Notes: generated by a model not told the origin, from the sequence alone. A stretch of DNA of 60,000 nt from Strigamia acuminata (GCA_949358305.1 OX442318.1:15050517-15110516); one strand, 5' to 3'; numbered from the stretch's first letter, positions 21,446 through 33,428 are shown. Translations and numbers: made by a program.

Positions 21446-21945
21446 AACAATTGTTATAACTGCAATAAAAAGTGATTGACATGGCATATTAACTTTTTAT
21501 TTCTGAATACAAATCAAATCTAATTAATGCAGATTCAGCCTCGGACAACTCATTTGGTCACTATTATCGCTGCAAAAAAACACCAAAAAATCATCAAGAA
21601 ACATCAAAACACAATTTAATTGACTAAATTCATTTAAAATACCCGGAAAATTTATGTATAGAAGGATCGTGAAGTGACTGAAATCCCAGCGTGCACCCGA
21701 AGTTCCGTGCAGACAAACGACGATCGGCTTCGATTTCTTCGCGTCGGGATTCGTGTCGATGTAGGCGGTTTGTTCATTCCGTGCACCGCGAGCACTTCAT
21801 ACAGTTCAGCCCTAAACTCTGTGAAATATAGAAATGGCGCTGTGTTGGTGTGATTGGTTGTAGGATGGTGGTGTCTGGTGTCGGCGCTAGGGATTCCTGC
21901 AGCACAGGGATTCCTGTAGCGTCTGCAGTTTGTAAAATCGCCAGC
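21446..21945. repeat. Right arm of the inverted duplication
   Basis: This is the reverse complement of 19218-19733. It carries the second, more damaged hydrolase-like copy on the minus strand (HGTSG, with an indel after the WDFSHF motif). Transcription through both arms would give a 0.5 kb double-stranded stem. Confidence 0.88.
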
Positions 21946-21970
21946 GTATCCGCAAGTGTGAACCGTCTTC

Positions 21971-22146
21971 CATGAAAATTACGGAAATGACGTCGTCATG
22001 ATGACGTCATTTCCGTAATTTTCATGAAATACACCGCTAAAAATGCATTAAAACCGGTTTATTAATTCAACTATGACGACGTCATTTCCGTAATTTTCAT
22101 GAAATACACCGCTAAAAATGCATTAAAACCGGTTTATTAATTCAAC
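21971..22146. repeat. 24-bp palindrome with CRE core plus tandem duplication
   Basis: The arms 21971-21994 and 22003-22026 are perfect 24-nt inverse complements around an 8-nt centre. Each includes GACGTCATTTCCGTAA or its complement, and TGACGTCA (a CRE/ATF core) occurs at the junction. The right arm plus about 45 bp is then repeated in tandem once, up to about 22146. Confidence 0.85.
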
Positions 22147-22500
22147 CGGAGGTCGGACAAATCTGAAAATACCTTAGGATACTAATATAGGTATGCTGGA
22201 TTTAATGCCGTTGTCTGTTTCGCTCTAGCTGCTATAGTTTTTGCGGAATCATTGACAACAGACAGACATGACCGTTTCATGAGACTTTCTAAACATAGAG
22301 TTTAGAAGTCTAAAATCTACAACTCTCCATTTTGAAAAATTTAAATACACTAACTCTATTTTTTTTATTTAAGCTGTTTGATTTTTTTTTTAAACACCAT
22401 TCAACAATTAGTTTTCATTTATTTCATCACAATTTGCATGTTTTATTGACAGTTTTGTTTAAATTTATTTTAATTTTTTGTTTTCTTTGTTTTTTACCAT
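22147..22500 (+). other. Intron 3 stretch, nothing recognised
   Basis: AT-rich intron sequence without coding signal or recognised repeat. Confidence 0.4.
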
Positions 22501-22566
22501 GACCTCTGCCAGAATTGAACCTGGGACCCTTTGTTCTAAAGACCACTGCTCTATCCACCAGGCTTG
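22501..22566 (-). repeat. tRNA-like SINE head
   Basis: The minus strand has an A-box-like GGATAGAGCAGTGG and, about 30 nt on, a B-box-like GGTTCAATTCT. The anticodon arm and acceptor stem do not fold properly, so this is more likely a tRNA-derived SINE or tRNA pseudogene than a working tRNA gene. Confidence 0.5.
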
Positions 22567-23460
22567 TACAGCTTATGCTATTGAATGCATAACTTCTGTT
22601 ATATAGTTTCGTTTTCCAAAATGGTTTTGAATTTTCAAATAGTCTATATATCTCTATACATTGTTGCGTCCTATGGACGTTATTCGTAATGTACGATGGA
22701 CGTTACGAGTGGACGATTCACGGAACTTGGCGGAAATGTTTGAATGTTTTGAAATTTATTGAGAGGTATTTCTTTATGGTTTGTTTGGGTGGTTTTTTCA
22801 GTATGTTAGTTTTTGATTATTTATTATATGGGTTATACAATATATCTAAGGTGTTTAGCTTTTTAGTGTTTTCACTCTCCTGTGTTCGCACAAATGTTGG
22901 GTGTACGCACAGACAGGTGCCGAACCGCAAACCGCGTCTTTAAACCGTTGATAATGAAATAAATGCGCAATTGAGACGGCAAATAAATTCAAAATGTCTA
23001 GAATGAGGAGGAAGTCACAGTTGTGCCTAAAATGTGTATTGGCGAATTAAGACAGCTCAACACACCTTTTTTTCTTCAACAAAATGTACGCAAAATAAGG
23101 AGAAATGATTGTATTTGTAATTTACATTTAAATTTATTTAGCAAGTTGTGACTTCCTGCTTCTTACAGTAGTTTAGTTATTTTTGTTGTCTATTCTGTTT
23201 ATTAAAATATCAAAAACGCCAAAAACAAATGCTTTGAATGCACGTAGTGTTTTTGCCAATGCAAAACCGCTAAAGTTCTTATTGCCAAATCATTATTGCC
23301 AATTTTTAACAGCAAAATCAATACTACAAATTTTTATAGATTGAAAAAATAGATGTGACAATAATCCAACAATGTGTGCTGCATAATGATTGTGTCATAT
23401 GCTTCTAACTTATTTTTTTTTAATTCAAGAAGTTTAAACATAAAAAATTTATTTTTGTAG
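22567..23460 (+). other. Intron 3, 3' part: nothing recognised
   Basis: AT-rich, with no coding signal. It ends in the exon 4 acceptor ATTTTTGTAG. Confidence 0.4.
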
Positions 23461-23567
23461 TCCCTCCACAACCGCCATTGATAGTTCAAGGATCGTTTTT
23501 GCAAATAACAGCAGGCGTGAAAGTCGTATTGGAATGTGAATCTCGTGGTGGAAAACCAGCTGCTGAG
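23461..23567 (+). CDS. kirrel: KIRREL-like gene, exon 4 (Ig2, first part)
   Basis: It encodes PPQPPLIVQGSFLQITAG and VVLECESRGGKPAAE, the start of Ig2 with its first cysteine. It enters in phase 1 and leaves in phase 0 at GTATAA, matching exon 5. Confidence 0.88.
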
Positions 23568-23879
23568 GTATAAAAATAAGAAATTGAAGAAATCATGTTG
23601 CTGGAAATAATTTTATGAACACACCGTATAGCAAATTGAAATAAAGATCAGAAATCTGGGAAATAAATATAGGCAGCTCATGGTGCACTCATTGTTACAT
23701 TTTGTTCTTTAGTTTTTATCATAGTCGATGTGCAGAATATCGACAAACTTCACCACCGTTGTGTTACATGTACAGTATGTGCATACTGTAATGCATATGG
23801 TATTGCAATATATTGCAATGTAAAATCTATTGTTAAATGTATTGAGTTTGACAATGCACTGAAAAATGTATTTTATAAT

Positions 23880-24070
23880 ACATGTACTATAAGTCTGCAT
23901 CAAAAAACCTGGGACACGTAATGATATGATGAAAACCAAGGCAAAATAATACGCAAAATATTTGCACAATGAAAAAAATTCTTATGTGCAAATGTTCCTC
24001 TAATATAGACGATCTCTAATATAGATGATCTCTAATATAGATGATCTCTAATATAGATGATCTCCTCTAA
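23880..24070. repeat. Dispersed repeat copy with short tandem array
   Basis: The part 23880-24000 matches 36543-36665 (shared AACCTGGGACA-type start, GATGAAAAC, AAAAAATTCTTATGTG). It ends in about four copies of ATCTCTAATATAGATG at 23999-24078. Confidence 0.7.
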
Positions 24071-24583
24071 TATAGATGAACATTTACCTTTAAAGCAATT
24101 TAAAAAATATTTGATATAATAAATCTCATTATTCTTTTCAACCTTAATTCAAAATATCAGGGACATGTAAAATAAGAATCCAAAATAACCTTAATTACTA
24201 GAAATAAAGTTATAACCTCGTCCTAATTTGCATATTTTGTATGATATAATCACATCATAGAGACAATAACTTTAGTTTGCAAGTTGATTTCCTACTTGTG
24301 AGTGAGTCAGTTGTTTTGAACTGGTTGATACTGATTAGTGATTATATCATATAAAATATGCAAATTAGGATATGATTTATAACTATATTCCTACTAATTA
24401 TGGTTATTTTGCACTAAATTCTAGTTTTCGGAATCTTTTTCTTTTCTTTTCTCTCCATGTTCCAGCTTTTTTTATTCTTATTTTACACATTCCAGGTGTT
24501 TTGAATTAAGGTTGAAAACGAATAATGAGATTTAATCTATCTAATATTATTTAAATTGCTTTATAGGTAAAAGTTCATCTATA
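24071..24583. mobile_element. Foldback element, about 0.5 kb
   Basis: It starts TATAGATGAACATTTACC and ends GGTAAAAGTTCATCTATA. The inverted arms, about 185-240 bp, share AAAGCAATTTAAA, AATCTCATTATTC and CCTAATTTGCATATTTT. No transposase. The left arm is homologous to 37290-37460. Confidence 0.78.
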
Positions 24584-24787
24584 CTAGTACTAACTCCAGA
24601 CTGTACGCTACTACTAGGAGAAGTAGTTTTGATTTTTATTTATTTTTGTGATTGTTATTACTGCTTTAAGTTAATGTAATTTTGATTTTTCTTATTATAA
24701 AATGTTATTTCCATCATTGAAATGATGTTAGAGTTTAATATGTTCTACAATGCATTAGTCACTGGTGGTCCAAGCCTGATCTGTGCT

Positions 24788-25530
24788 CTATTGTATAGTT
24801 ATATCCTGCATTCTAGGGCTTATGATATTAGGTGTGTTATTAGTCACTCCAAATATCCCGAGCAAGGGTTTGTGGTCAGTCACAATCCTAAACTTCCTCC
24901 CACGTAAGAACTGGTGGAACTGTAGCTCATAGATGATCGCTAATGCATCTCGGTCAGTCTGACTGTAGTGTCTCTGAGTTGGTGAGAGTGACTTGGATAC
25001 ATACAAAACTGGCCGCTCCTCTCTGTTGTCCAAAACGTGATTCAACACTGCCCCCACTCCTACTGGACTGGTGTAGACTACCAGGACCAGTGGAGGATGG
25101 AGTGAGTAGTGTACTAGGAGGCTCGCACTGGTAATTATCTCTTTAATAGTTTGAAAAGCGGTATCCCTTCTTTGTGTCCACTTCCTTGCAATAATTCTTG
25201 TAATGGTTCTGCCTCCTCTGCAAAATGCGGTAGAAATTGCAGATATAACTGCACCATTCCCAGAAATGAGCACAGTTCTTGCAAGTTGTTAGTTGCTGGC
25301 ATCTTCTTAATTGCCGTGACAATGTTTTTAGATGGCCAAATTCTTCTGTAATCGACTGTGAATCTCAAATATACATCTTGTTTCCTAAAAAATTCACATT
25401 TTCTTCTCACCAGTCACAGATTTGCTTTCCCTAGTTTTTCAAAACCTCCCTGACCATCTTATCATGTCGTTCATCATAAGTGATAGTCGCGATTAAAATG
25501 TCATCCTGATATGGTGAGGAATCTGGTACA
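24788..25530 (-). pseudogene. Ty3/gypsy pol relic (RT palm to RNase H)
   Basis: On the minus strand, in several frames, the order is PYQDDILIATITYDERH (RT active site YQDD), FTVDYRRIWPSKN, ELCSFLGMVQLYLQFLPHFA, then RNase H pieces LSPTQRHYSQTDRDALAIIY and FRIVTDHKPLLGIFG. Frameshifts and stops separate them. The motifs are unlike those of the intact Ty3 element in this window, so this is an independent, old insertion. Confidence 0.9.
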
Positions 25531-25559
25531 GTTTAGCAATTACGTCTTAGTGACGACGT

Positions 25560-25690
25560 TTTAGAGACCACTTTAGCGATCGCCACACTTTTGCGATTTT
25601 GACGATGCCCACTTTAGAGATTGGGTTGTTTTAGCATTGTCAAAATCGCAGAAGTTTGGCGATCGCTAAAGTGGGCGGTCGCTAAAGTGA
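25560..25690. repeat. Imperfect palindrome with GCGATCGC cores
   Basis: ACTTTAGCGATCGCC and its inverse GGCGATCGCTAAAGT bracket further complementary blocks (TTTTGCGATTTTGAC and GTCAAAATCGCA). The CGCTAAA word recurs near 26790-26930, 38040-38130 and 38770-38910, which suggests one repeat family. Confidence 0.6.
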
Positions 25691-25699
25691 AAAGCAATA

Positions 25700-28600
25700 T
25701 ATTAGGGAGTTTCATTAATTAAGCAATTTTGTAATTTTGCAACTTTAGCAATTTTGCACTTTTGGATTTGTCACATAGTATCAGTTCCACCAATCATATG
25801 CATAATTGCAAAAACACAAAACAGAAAAAATACACAATCACAAAATCAAAGGTAGTTTTGCTATTTTAGGAAAATGACAGCAGCCAAGCTCAGTCCAAGT
25901 GGCCATCACAAATTGTGATTAACAATTAGTTGCAAAAACAATCTCATGATTTTAAATTTTGCAATTATTTAAATAGTCACATGACTTCCTATCCACCATA
26001 TTGGGTTTTAGTTATATCCAACCAATTTTAAAATGTGATGCAAAATTACTAGTTCTATTTGTGTGATGGAACAAAATTTTTTTTCATAAGATGCATTTTA
26101 ATAAATATAAGTTTCACAGATCGCACCAGAGCCATTAATTGAGTTTCCTGGCTGTTATACAGTCATGTATGCATCAGCATATTGATGATATGCAAGGATA
26201 CAAGTTTGCCACTTAGATAGAGCTAGGATGCCTCCATTTTGTTTTGAGTTTCACAAGCCTCAAAATCACTTCTTATCAAAATCACAAAAACTACCTTTTA
26301 GATGTTTTTGGGATTTTGTGTTTTCACTCTCTTGTACTTTAGTGAATGTGAATGTGATTGGTAGAACAGATATCACATGGCAATACTCAAAAAGCACAAA
26401 GTTGTCCAGATCACACAATTGCAAATTTGACTGGGTTAATTCAATGTAATCCCATTTTTGGAGGCATCAAAAAATAATGATTTTGTGATTAATGTAAAAT
26501 CACAAATTTGCAAAATCATATAATAAAACCCCTACTGTAAGATATATTTTTGAACTACATAGGCGTGAACACAAAAGTTTCTAAAAGTTGGGTGGTTACT
26601 TAGAAAAGTAGCATTTGTGTAAACAAGATGCACATCACATGGGAAACAGCGTACAAGTAAACTTTTCCTGAAACAAGAAAAAAATGGCTGACTCTACCTT
26701 TAAACAATTGAATGAGGATGCTAATTTATTCCTGGATGTGCACTTGAGGAACCTTAGTGTGGTGAATACCACCAAATACCATCATTAAAGCGTTGCATCG
26801 CTAAGACATACCATAGCTAAAATGTCATGTTGCTAAAACGTGACCGCTAAATGATGAACACATATTTTTGTCAACAAAACGGGCTTTATAAAACAACCCA
26901 AATTAGCACTTCGTCGATAAGATGGGCGTCGCTAAACCGAATTTTTTTTGATGGTGAGACTTCATCCTGGTCAGCAAACACCTGTATCCTTTATCCGCTG
27001 GAATACTCTGTTGCTTTATATTGTCCCAAACGGTAATCTCTTAACTGCGAACAGTCCTTTATGGGTGTTAATTGCAGCTATGTATAAACTCTCCTCAGTG
27101 AGCATTACCGGTTGTCTTTATAGTCTGTTCTGCAAGAAAGCTTTTATGTTGAAATATCTTTATAACTTCCCTGCCCAACAGTATTGTGGCTTGTCCTGCC
27201 AAAAATCACAACTTTGCTTCCCTATTTTCTACTCTATTTTGTATTTCCATCTTATATTTTGATTGGTTGTCTTTGACCTGTCTGCTGCATCTGTTGTCTG
27301 TCTCACTGTCTGATATGACAATCTTTCTTAAGGTGTCTAACTTTGCCACAGTACTAACAAGCACCGTAGGATAAACCACCTTGCTGGTCTGTAGGAGAAC
27401 TGTACAGTGCCCACAACAGACATCATTGGAAATTCTACTTCTTTGGTGTGAATATTGACCATGGGGAACTGAGAGTTGAGTGCCACCATACGGGCTGGAA
27501 TAATATTAATCAGTGGAAGCGTAGAATTGATGGAAAATGTCTTTAGCAAATAATAAACGGTTTCGGACCGAAAACCGGCGTGAGCTTTGCCAATAGGTGC
27601 TAAACTTGTGGCCCGAGGTGCCAAACACTTAAACTGACGTGTTTGGCAAATCACTAAATAATAATAAAGCAAAATAAACTATTTATATCGTATAAAACTC
27701 ACTAAATGATCCATAACACAAAAGAAGAGAATGAATACCTGTACACATCTGATAGTCATTTAGGTTGAAAAGAAGTGGTTTGACGATATGTTGAACTAGT
27801 AATAAATTCTACGTAGTGGCAACATATCTAAATAAAAGGCATAGGCTGCATGGTGCCAAAGTTATAGTAATAAATGCATGCCGCCAAACAAAAAATTGCC
27901 AAAATGAATTAATGCATCATAAATAGAGCCCAGATGAATGCATAAATGCATAGGAATTATTTTTATTTAAAAAAAAGCCAAAATTGGTTATAAATGCATA
28001 TTTTCCAAAACTGAGAAAATAAATGATGAAATCGCCATTTTTCTGGAAAAAAAACGGCGATTTGTGTGTTTTTTTAACAATACATAACAGATACGTAACA
28101 TGTACATATCAATTTTTGCCGTTTTTTTAAGACACGTATTGTGTACGTATGCTTGCGTTCGGAAAACTTTGGACTTTGCCAAATACACACACCAGGGGAA
28201 GTCACTAAATAGAAAAGAATGAATTGTAATTACTAATTAGAATTCATTTACATTAAGAATACTTTGAAATCTCATGGGAGATGGGGGTTTTCGCATCGTT
28301 TTTTGAGGGGTTTTGTTTGATCACAGGTTGATTTGGTGCTTGAGGTGCATTCCGATGCGTGGTGGTGACGGTGGGGGATAAGGAGTATGGTTTGGGGCAT
28401 CTGGAAAATGTTTTTTTTTAATTTTTTCTTGTTTGGCTTTTGTTGTTTGGTTAGGTGTACGCATGTGTGTGAATAAGACATGGGAAACTTGTTGAGTTTA
28501 TGAATCTCTGTGATGAGTGTTGGTGGAATAATAAGTCCATTTGACACATAAAATGCGGCATGTCCGCCATTTTATTTCACTTAGAGAACTGAATGAAAAG

Positions 28601-29224
28601 TGATGGGTTGGAGATTACCCACTAGGGTTTACACTGAATACCCTGGTGCCAAAAATTGTAAATTACAAGGAATAAATAATATTGTGAACAAACTGGTTAG
28701 CAACTCTTCCTGAAAAACAATATCCAAAATCCAGACATTGCTGTCAATGAACAAAACAAGTTATTATACACTTAAATACCGCTTTTGGTTGAGTAACTGC
28801 ATTACAAAAATATCACGTATAAAGTTACATTGAACACACGTATAGTGTATTAACAAATAATGCTTGCAAAAATGCCACATTGGAAATCCTAAATGTAACA
28901 TTAATGTGTGATCAAAAGACATTAAATATGACTGAATATCTCATTGTATTTGTATCTGTATAAATACCAACAGAACTCCCAAAAGAATAATTTCTTTCTG
29001 AAATTTTTAGTTTGAAATTTAAGTCCCGCTAATTCATATGCGCCACGTTGCAGACATGAATAAATTACGTTTGAGTATGTTGCGCATATGCATCCTATCC
29101 TTATGACTACGCGCAACATCGTGCATAGTCATACTAAAGTTATTCATATGTGCGGTGTCGCACAGATGCGCACAAACACACAAACAGTTTTTATACGTGC
29201 AACGTCTCGCATATTATAGAGGCC
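25700..29224 (+). other. Intron 4 stretch without recognised genes
   Basis: AT-rich. Loosely inverted sequences rich in AATTTTGC and GATTTTGTG between about 25702 and 26536 hint at an old foldback element. CGCTAAA-type words occur at 26790-26930. The ORFs here are short and show no family signature. Confidence 0.35.
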
Positions 29225-29230
29225 CAAACA

Positions 29231-29556
29231 CTCGATCCAAGTGAGTATCTGTACCAAAATTTGATCGGATCGCTAATGTACCTCGCCGTCTGCACACGTC
29301 CCGACCTCCCGACAACGCACACGGTGTGAGTGCACTGAGCCAATACAATACATGTCTTATCAGAACACATTGAACTGCAGCGAAACGAGTTCTCAAGTAT
29401 TTGAAATTTACGATGAAACTCGGATTGAAATTTTAGAAAATAAGAAAAAATTTAATTGGATACACGAATGCAGATTGCGGAGTAAATTTGGACAATCACC
29501 AGATATTGTTTCAAACTTGCAAACGCAAGAATATGCAATTTCTTATTTTAAATAAA
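29231..29556 (+). pseudogene. Ty1/copia pol relic (RNase H region)
   Basis: The + strand reads YLYQNLIGSLMYLAVCTRPD, then in another frame SALSQYN and TAAKRVLKYLK, then LIGYTNADCG. These follow the copia-type order LIGSLMYLA..TRPD, SALSQF, WTAAKRVLRYLKGT, GYTDADW. Stops and at least one frameshift make it a relic about 0.33 kb long. Confidence 0.88.
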
Positions 29557-30294
29557 TAGTTCTTTTATATGTTGGCATTGCTAGCTGATTGACAGAAATT
29601 CTCAGGCCAGACATCAACGTAAATGAATTGGAAAACGGGTTAAAACTGTGCGGGACATCGATAAGCGACCGCCATCTTTATTTTGCAAAACATAACATGT
29701 CAGTACACCTGATTGAGGCTATTTTGCAATCAATCAAGGTAAAATGAATCACTACATTATAGTATTGATTCATTCTTTACAAAGAACATAAACTGAAAAT
29801 GTTAAGTAATAAATCGAACATAACAAATAAACAATATCTGCTTATTTGAGCAGACGACATTCTGATGCACATTATCACGTGAAGTGAACCGACCGCGGTA
29901 CCGTAACGGGCTAGGATTAAAAACAATATCAGTCGGTTCTTCGAAAGCCCAGAACATAATAATGCACAAATTACACCTATCCGGAAGTGTGTAATTAATA
30001 AATCACGACATATCGGAACAAACATTTAAACATCACAAAATGGGTTTGCAACCCAACACTGATTGCTCACTTGTATCAGTGAGAATAGGTAGTTTTATTA
30101 TAGAATTGTGAGCGTAGATAGTTTTATTGTAAAATTGTTATGTAAATATAAATTTAAACAATTTACATGTTGTATCAATGACGTCAGGTTGTCCTAAAGT
30201 GCATACAACACGTACATTTTCCCTAGTTTTCTGATGCTTGTATTTGAATCTGGTGGTTGTTTGTGTATAATATCTATCTGTAATCAATTTTCAG
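29557..30294 (+). other. Intron 4, 3' end: nothing recognised
   Basis: No coding signal is seen. It ends in the acceptor CAATTTTCAG of exon 5. Confidence 0.4.
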
Positions 30295-30499
30295 TTAAGG
30301 TGGCTGGATGGCACTGCCACAATCAAATCGGGAATCACGTCTGAAACAGAGCAGCTATCAGATGGCAAACGATACAATTCCAAACTAAAATGGACATTTA
30401 GTCCAACTAAAGCACATGATGGTAAAAATTTCACCTGTATCACATACCACATGGCACTCAATTCCTCCCTCGCTACAAGCATTCAACTTGAAGTAAGAT
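30295..30499 (+). CDS. kirrel: KIRREL-like gene, exon 5 (Ig2, second part)
   Basis: It encodes LRWLDGTATIKSG through GKNFTCITYHMALNSS, with the second Ig2 cysteine. It starts in phase 0 and ends in phase 1 at GTAAGT. Confidence 0.93.
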
Positions 30500-30855
30500 G
30501 TAAGTTTTTTTTTTATTTATTTTATTGTTTTTTTTTCATAATATAGGAAAGAACAAGGTGGAAATGTTCAAATAAAGCAATCAAAGTAATAAAATAATGC
30601 CAGTAATAAAAATGTCTTGCCGACATTACGAAAATCAACGGTTTTACCTCAGAACTCAACTTTTTTTAGCACGGAAATAAACTTTTCTGCTTTAAAATCA
30701 ATGTTTTTAGCCGAAAAATTGATGCTTTTAGTTTAGAATACTTTGTTCTTTTATGTTTAACACAGCCTGCTAATTTCGAAAAACCATAGATGCATAATCA
30801 AGATATCAGATGCAGAACATAGTATCAAACTAAACAGTAATAATGACTTTTTTAG

Positions 30856-30970
30856 ATCCACCAGATGTGAGTTTAACAGTGGATTCAATTAAAATCAATG
30901 AACATGACGAAGTTAAATTCACATGTATAGCTACAGCCAATCCTGATGAATTAACGTACAAATGGTATAG
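30856..30970 (+). CDS. kirrel: KIRREL-like gene, exon 6 (Ig3, first part)
   Basis: It encodes PPDVSLTVDSIKI and VKFTCIATANPDELTYKWY, the first Ig3 cysteine and tryptophan. The donor GTAAAT leaves phase 2. A 356-nt intron precedes it. Confidence 0.93.
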
Positions 30971-31044
30971 GTAAATTTTGAGGCTTTTAAACAGACGGTT
31001 TGAAACATTAAGTTTTGTCTGAAAAAATGTTTCTTTACAAAAAG

Positions 31045-31187
31045 GAATGATGAAGTAATTATGGGAGATTTTACCACGTCGCTGATCATTCCTAGAGTGA
31101 CCATTGATTTCCATAATACTGCCATTAGTTGTAAAGTTGTCAACCCTGTTGGAACCACCAAGAAGACACACACGCTCAATATACATT
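31045..31187 (+). CDS. kirrel: KIRREL-like gene, exon 7 (Ig3, second part)
   Basis: The intron before it is 74 nt and its acceptor TTACAAAAAG is pyrimidine-poor. It encodes NDEVIMGDFTTSLIIP and TAISCKVVNPVGTT, with the second Ig3 cysteine. It ends in phase 1 at GTAAGT. Confidence 0.92.
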
Positions 31188-31436
31188 GTAAGTTCAACTA
31201 TACACTATAGTATGTGTATTTTAAAGGTTTGTATTTTATAACTTCTGTTTGAATGCACATGTCTACATGTTGGTTGATGACATACATGGCATGAAAATAT
31301 CTAAAAACAATAAAGGGCTTTCATATAGGGTGCAAAAATAAATACTCTATACTACGTATATTTAAAAAAATGTATTCTTTTGAAAGAAATTAATATTCTT
31401 TTGCTACATATGAATATAAAAAACATCAATAATATC

Positions 31437-32550
31437 AAAAATTCAATTTTAGAAAAATTCAATTTTAGAAAAATTCAATTTTAGAAAAATTCAATTTTAG
31501 AAAAATTCAATTTTAGAAAAATTCAATTTTAGAAAAATTCAATTTTCGAAAAATTCAATTTTAGAAAAATTCAATTTTAGAAAAATTCAATTTTAGAAAA
31601 ATTCAATTTCAGAAAAATTCAATTTTAGAAAAATTCAATTTCAGAAAAATTCAATTTTAGAAAAATTCAATTTCAGAAAAATTCAATTTCAGAAAAATTC
31701 AATTTCAGAAAAATTCAATTTCAGAAAAATTCAATTTTAGAAAAATTCAATTTCAGAAAAATTCAATTTTAGAAAAATTCAATTTTAGAAAAATTCAATT
31801 TTAGAAAAATTCAATTTTAGAAAAATTCAATTTTAGAAAAATTCAATTTTAGAAAAATTCAATTTTAGAAAAATTCAATTTCAGAAAAATTCAATTTCAG
31901 AAAAATTCAATTTTAGAAAAATTCAATTTTAGAAAAATTCAATTTTAGAAAAATTCCATTTTAGAAAAATTCCATTTTAGAAAAATTCCATTTTAGAAAA
32001 ATTCCATTTTAGAAAAATTCCATTTTAGAAAAATTCCATTTTAGAAAAATTCCATTTTAGAAAAATTCCATTTTAGAAAAATTCCATTTTCGAAAAATTC
32101 CATTTTAGAAAAATTCCATTTTAGAAAAATTCAATTTTAGAAAAATTCCATTTTAGAAAAATTCCATTTTAGAATAATTCCATTTTAGAAAAATTCAATT
32201 TCAGAATAATTCAATTTTAGAAAAATTCAATTTCAGAAAAATTCAATTTTAGAAAAATTCAATTTCAGAAAAATTCAATTTCAGAAAAATTCAATTTCAG
32301 AAAAATTCAATTTTAGAAAAATTCAATTTTAGAAAAATTCAATTTTAGAAAAATTCAATTTTAGAAAAATTCAATTTTAGAAAAATTCAATTTTAGAAAA
32401 ATTCAATTTTAGAAAAATTCAATTTTAGAAAAATTCAATTTTAGAAAAATTCAATTTTAGAAAAATTCAATTTTAGAAAAATTCAATTTTAGAAAAATTC
32501 AATTTTAGAAAAATTCAATTTTAGAAAAATTCAATTTTAGAAAAATTCAA
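31437..32550. repeat. 16-bp minisatellite, about 70 copies, in intron 7
   Basis: A tandem array of the unit AAAAATTCAATTTTAG fills most of intron 7 and ends about 80 bp before exon 8. Variants are clustered: TTTCAG forms around 31600-31760 and 31870-31910, and a TTCCATTTT block around 31955-32180. This shows local expansion of sub-blocks. Each unit ends in TTTTAG or TTTCAG followed by A, a 3' splice-site-like word. It is not a CRISPR array, because there are no spacers. Confidence 0.97.
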
Positions 32551-32631
32551 AAAAAAAAAGCTAAATTTTTTTGAAGACCCAGTCAACCTTTAATAGATTT
32601 ATGTTTTATAAACATGTTTCTTACATTACAG

Positions 32632-32886
32632 ATGGGCCAAGATTCAAAACATTGCCAAATAATTTCCCAGCAGATGAAGGAACTGATGTAACTTTAAAGT
32701 GTGATGTTGATGGAAATCCAATACCAAATGTAATTTGGACATTAGAAAACTCAAAAAAAGTTATTAGTCTTAAGAAGAGTCTTACAATTACAAATGTGGA
32801 TTCAAAGAAAGCTGGACGTTATCAATGTCTGGCCACTGTTACTGGGTTCCCGGCAATAGTTGGACAATACAGAGTCCTTCTTAAAG
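32632..32886 (+). CDS. kirrel: KIRREL-like gene, exon 8 (Ig4)
   Basis: One exon carries the whole fourth Ig domain: VTLKCDVDGNPIPNVIW to KKAGRYQCLATVTG. The acceptor is TTACATTACAG and the donor GTTTGA (weak). Phase 1 at both ends. The minisatellite ends about 80 bp upstream. Confidence 0.94.
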
Positions 32887-32950
32887 GTTTGAAAACTGCA
32901 CAAAATTCTGGACAGATTTAGTTTTCTAACATTTTACAATATTCTTTTAG

Positions 32951-33247
32951 GACCTCCTCAAGTGTTAACTGCCAAAGATCAGTTCGGTTTAGAAGGTGAA
33001 ACAGTCAAAATCACATGTGCAGTTATATCTATACCACAACCAACTCGAATTTTGTGGACTCACAATGATCAGGAGATTGATGTGGAAAAAAGTTCTCGAT
33101 TTGAATTACACCAGCATTCAACTGAGGATGGTGTAAAGAACATCCTACTAGTACACCAAGCCACTAATTACGATTTTGGAGACTATAACTGTACTGTGTG
33201 GAATGATTTTGGACAAGATAGTTTAGAAATAACACTACATAAACAAA
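32951..33247 (+). CDS. kirrel: KIRREL-like gene, exon 9 (Ig5)
   Basis: A 64-nt intron precedes it. It encodes VKITCAVISIPQPTRILWTH to DYNCTVWNDFGQDSLEITL, a complete Ig5 with both cysteines and the DFG-type end seen in KIRREL Ig5. Phase 1 at both ends. Confidence 0.94.
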
Positions 33248-33317
33248 GTATTTAGAATATTTGGAAGTCTTGGGAATTTGAAATATATATTTATTAATGA
33301 TGTATTTTATTTGTTAG

Positions 33318-33428
33318 AAAGTCTCTTTCTTATGATCATCTTGGCTGCTGTTTTGGGCGGAATTGCTGTTATTGTGTCAGTAACCATAGTCATTGTGCTT
33401 TGCATTAGACATTATCACAAAAATACAG
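33318..33428 (+). CDS. kirrel: KIRREL-like gene, exon 10 (transmembrane helix)
   Basis: It encodes a single hydrophobic stretch (LFLMIILAAVLGGIAVIVSV and beyond) followed by the stop-transfer residues RHYHKN. Phase 1 at both ends; donor GTACGA; a 70-nt intron precedes it. Confidence 0.93.

Noticed and set aside
31437-32550. CRISPR-like array
   Set aside because: Repeats are directly adjacent without unique spacers, and the genome is eukaryotic. It is a minisatellite.
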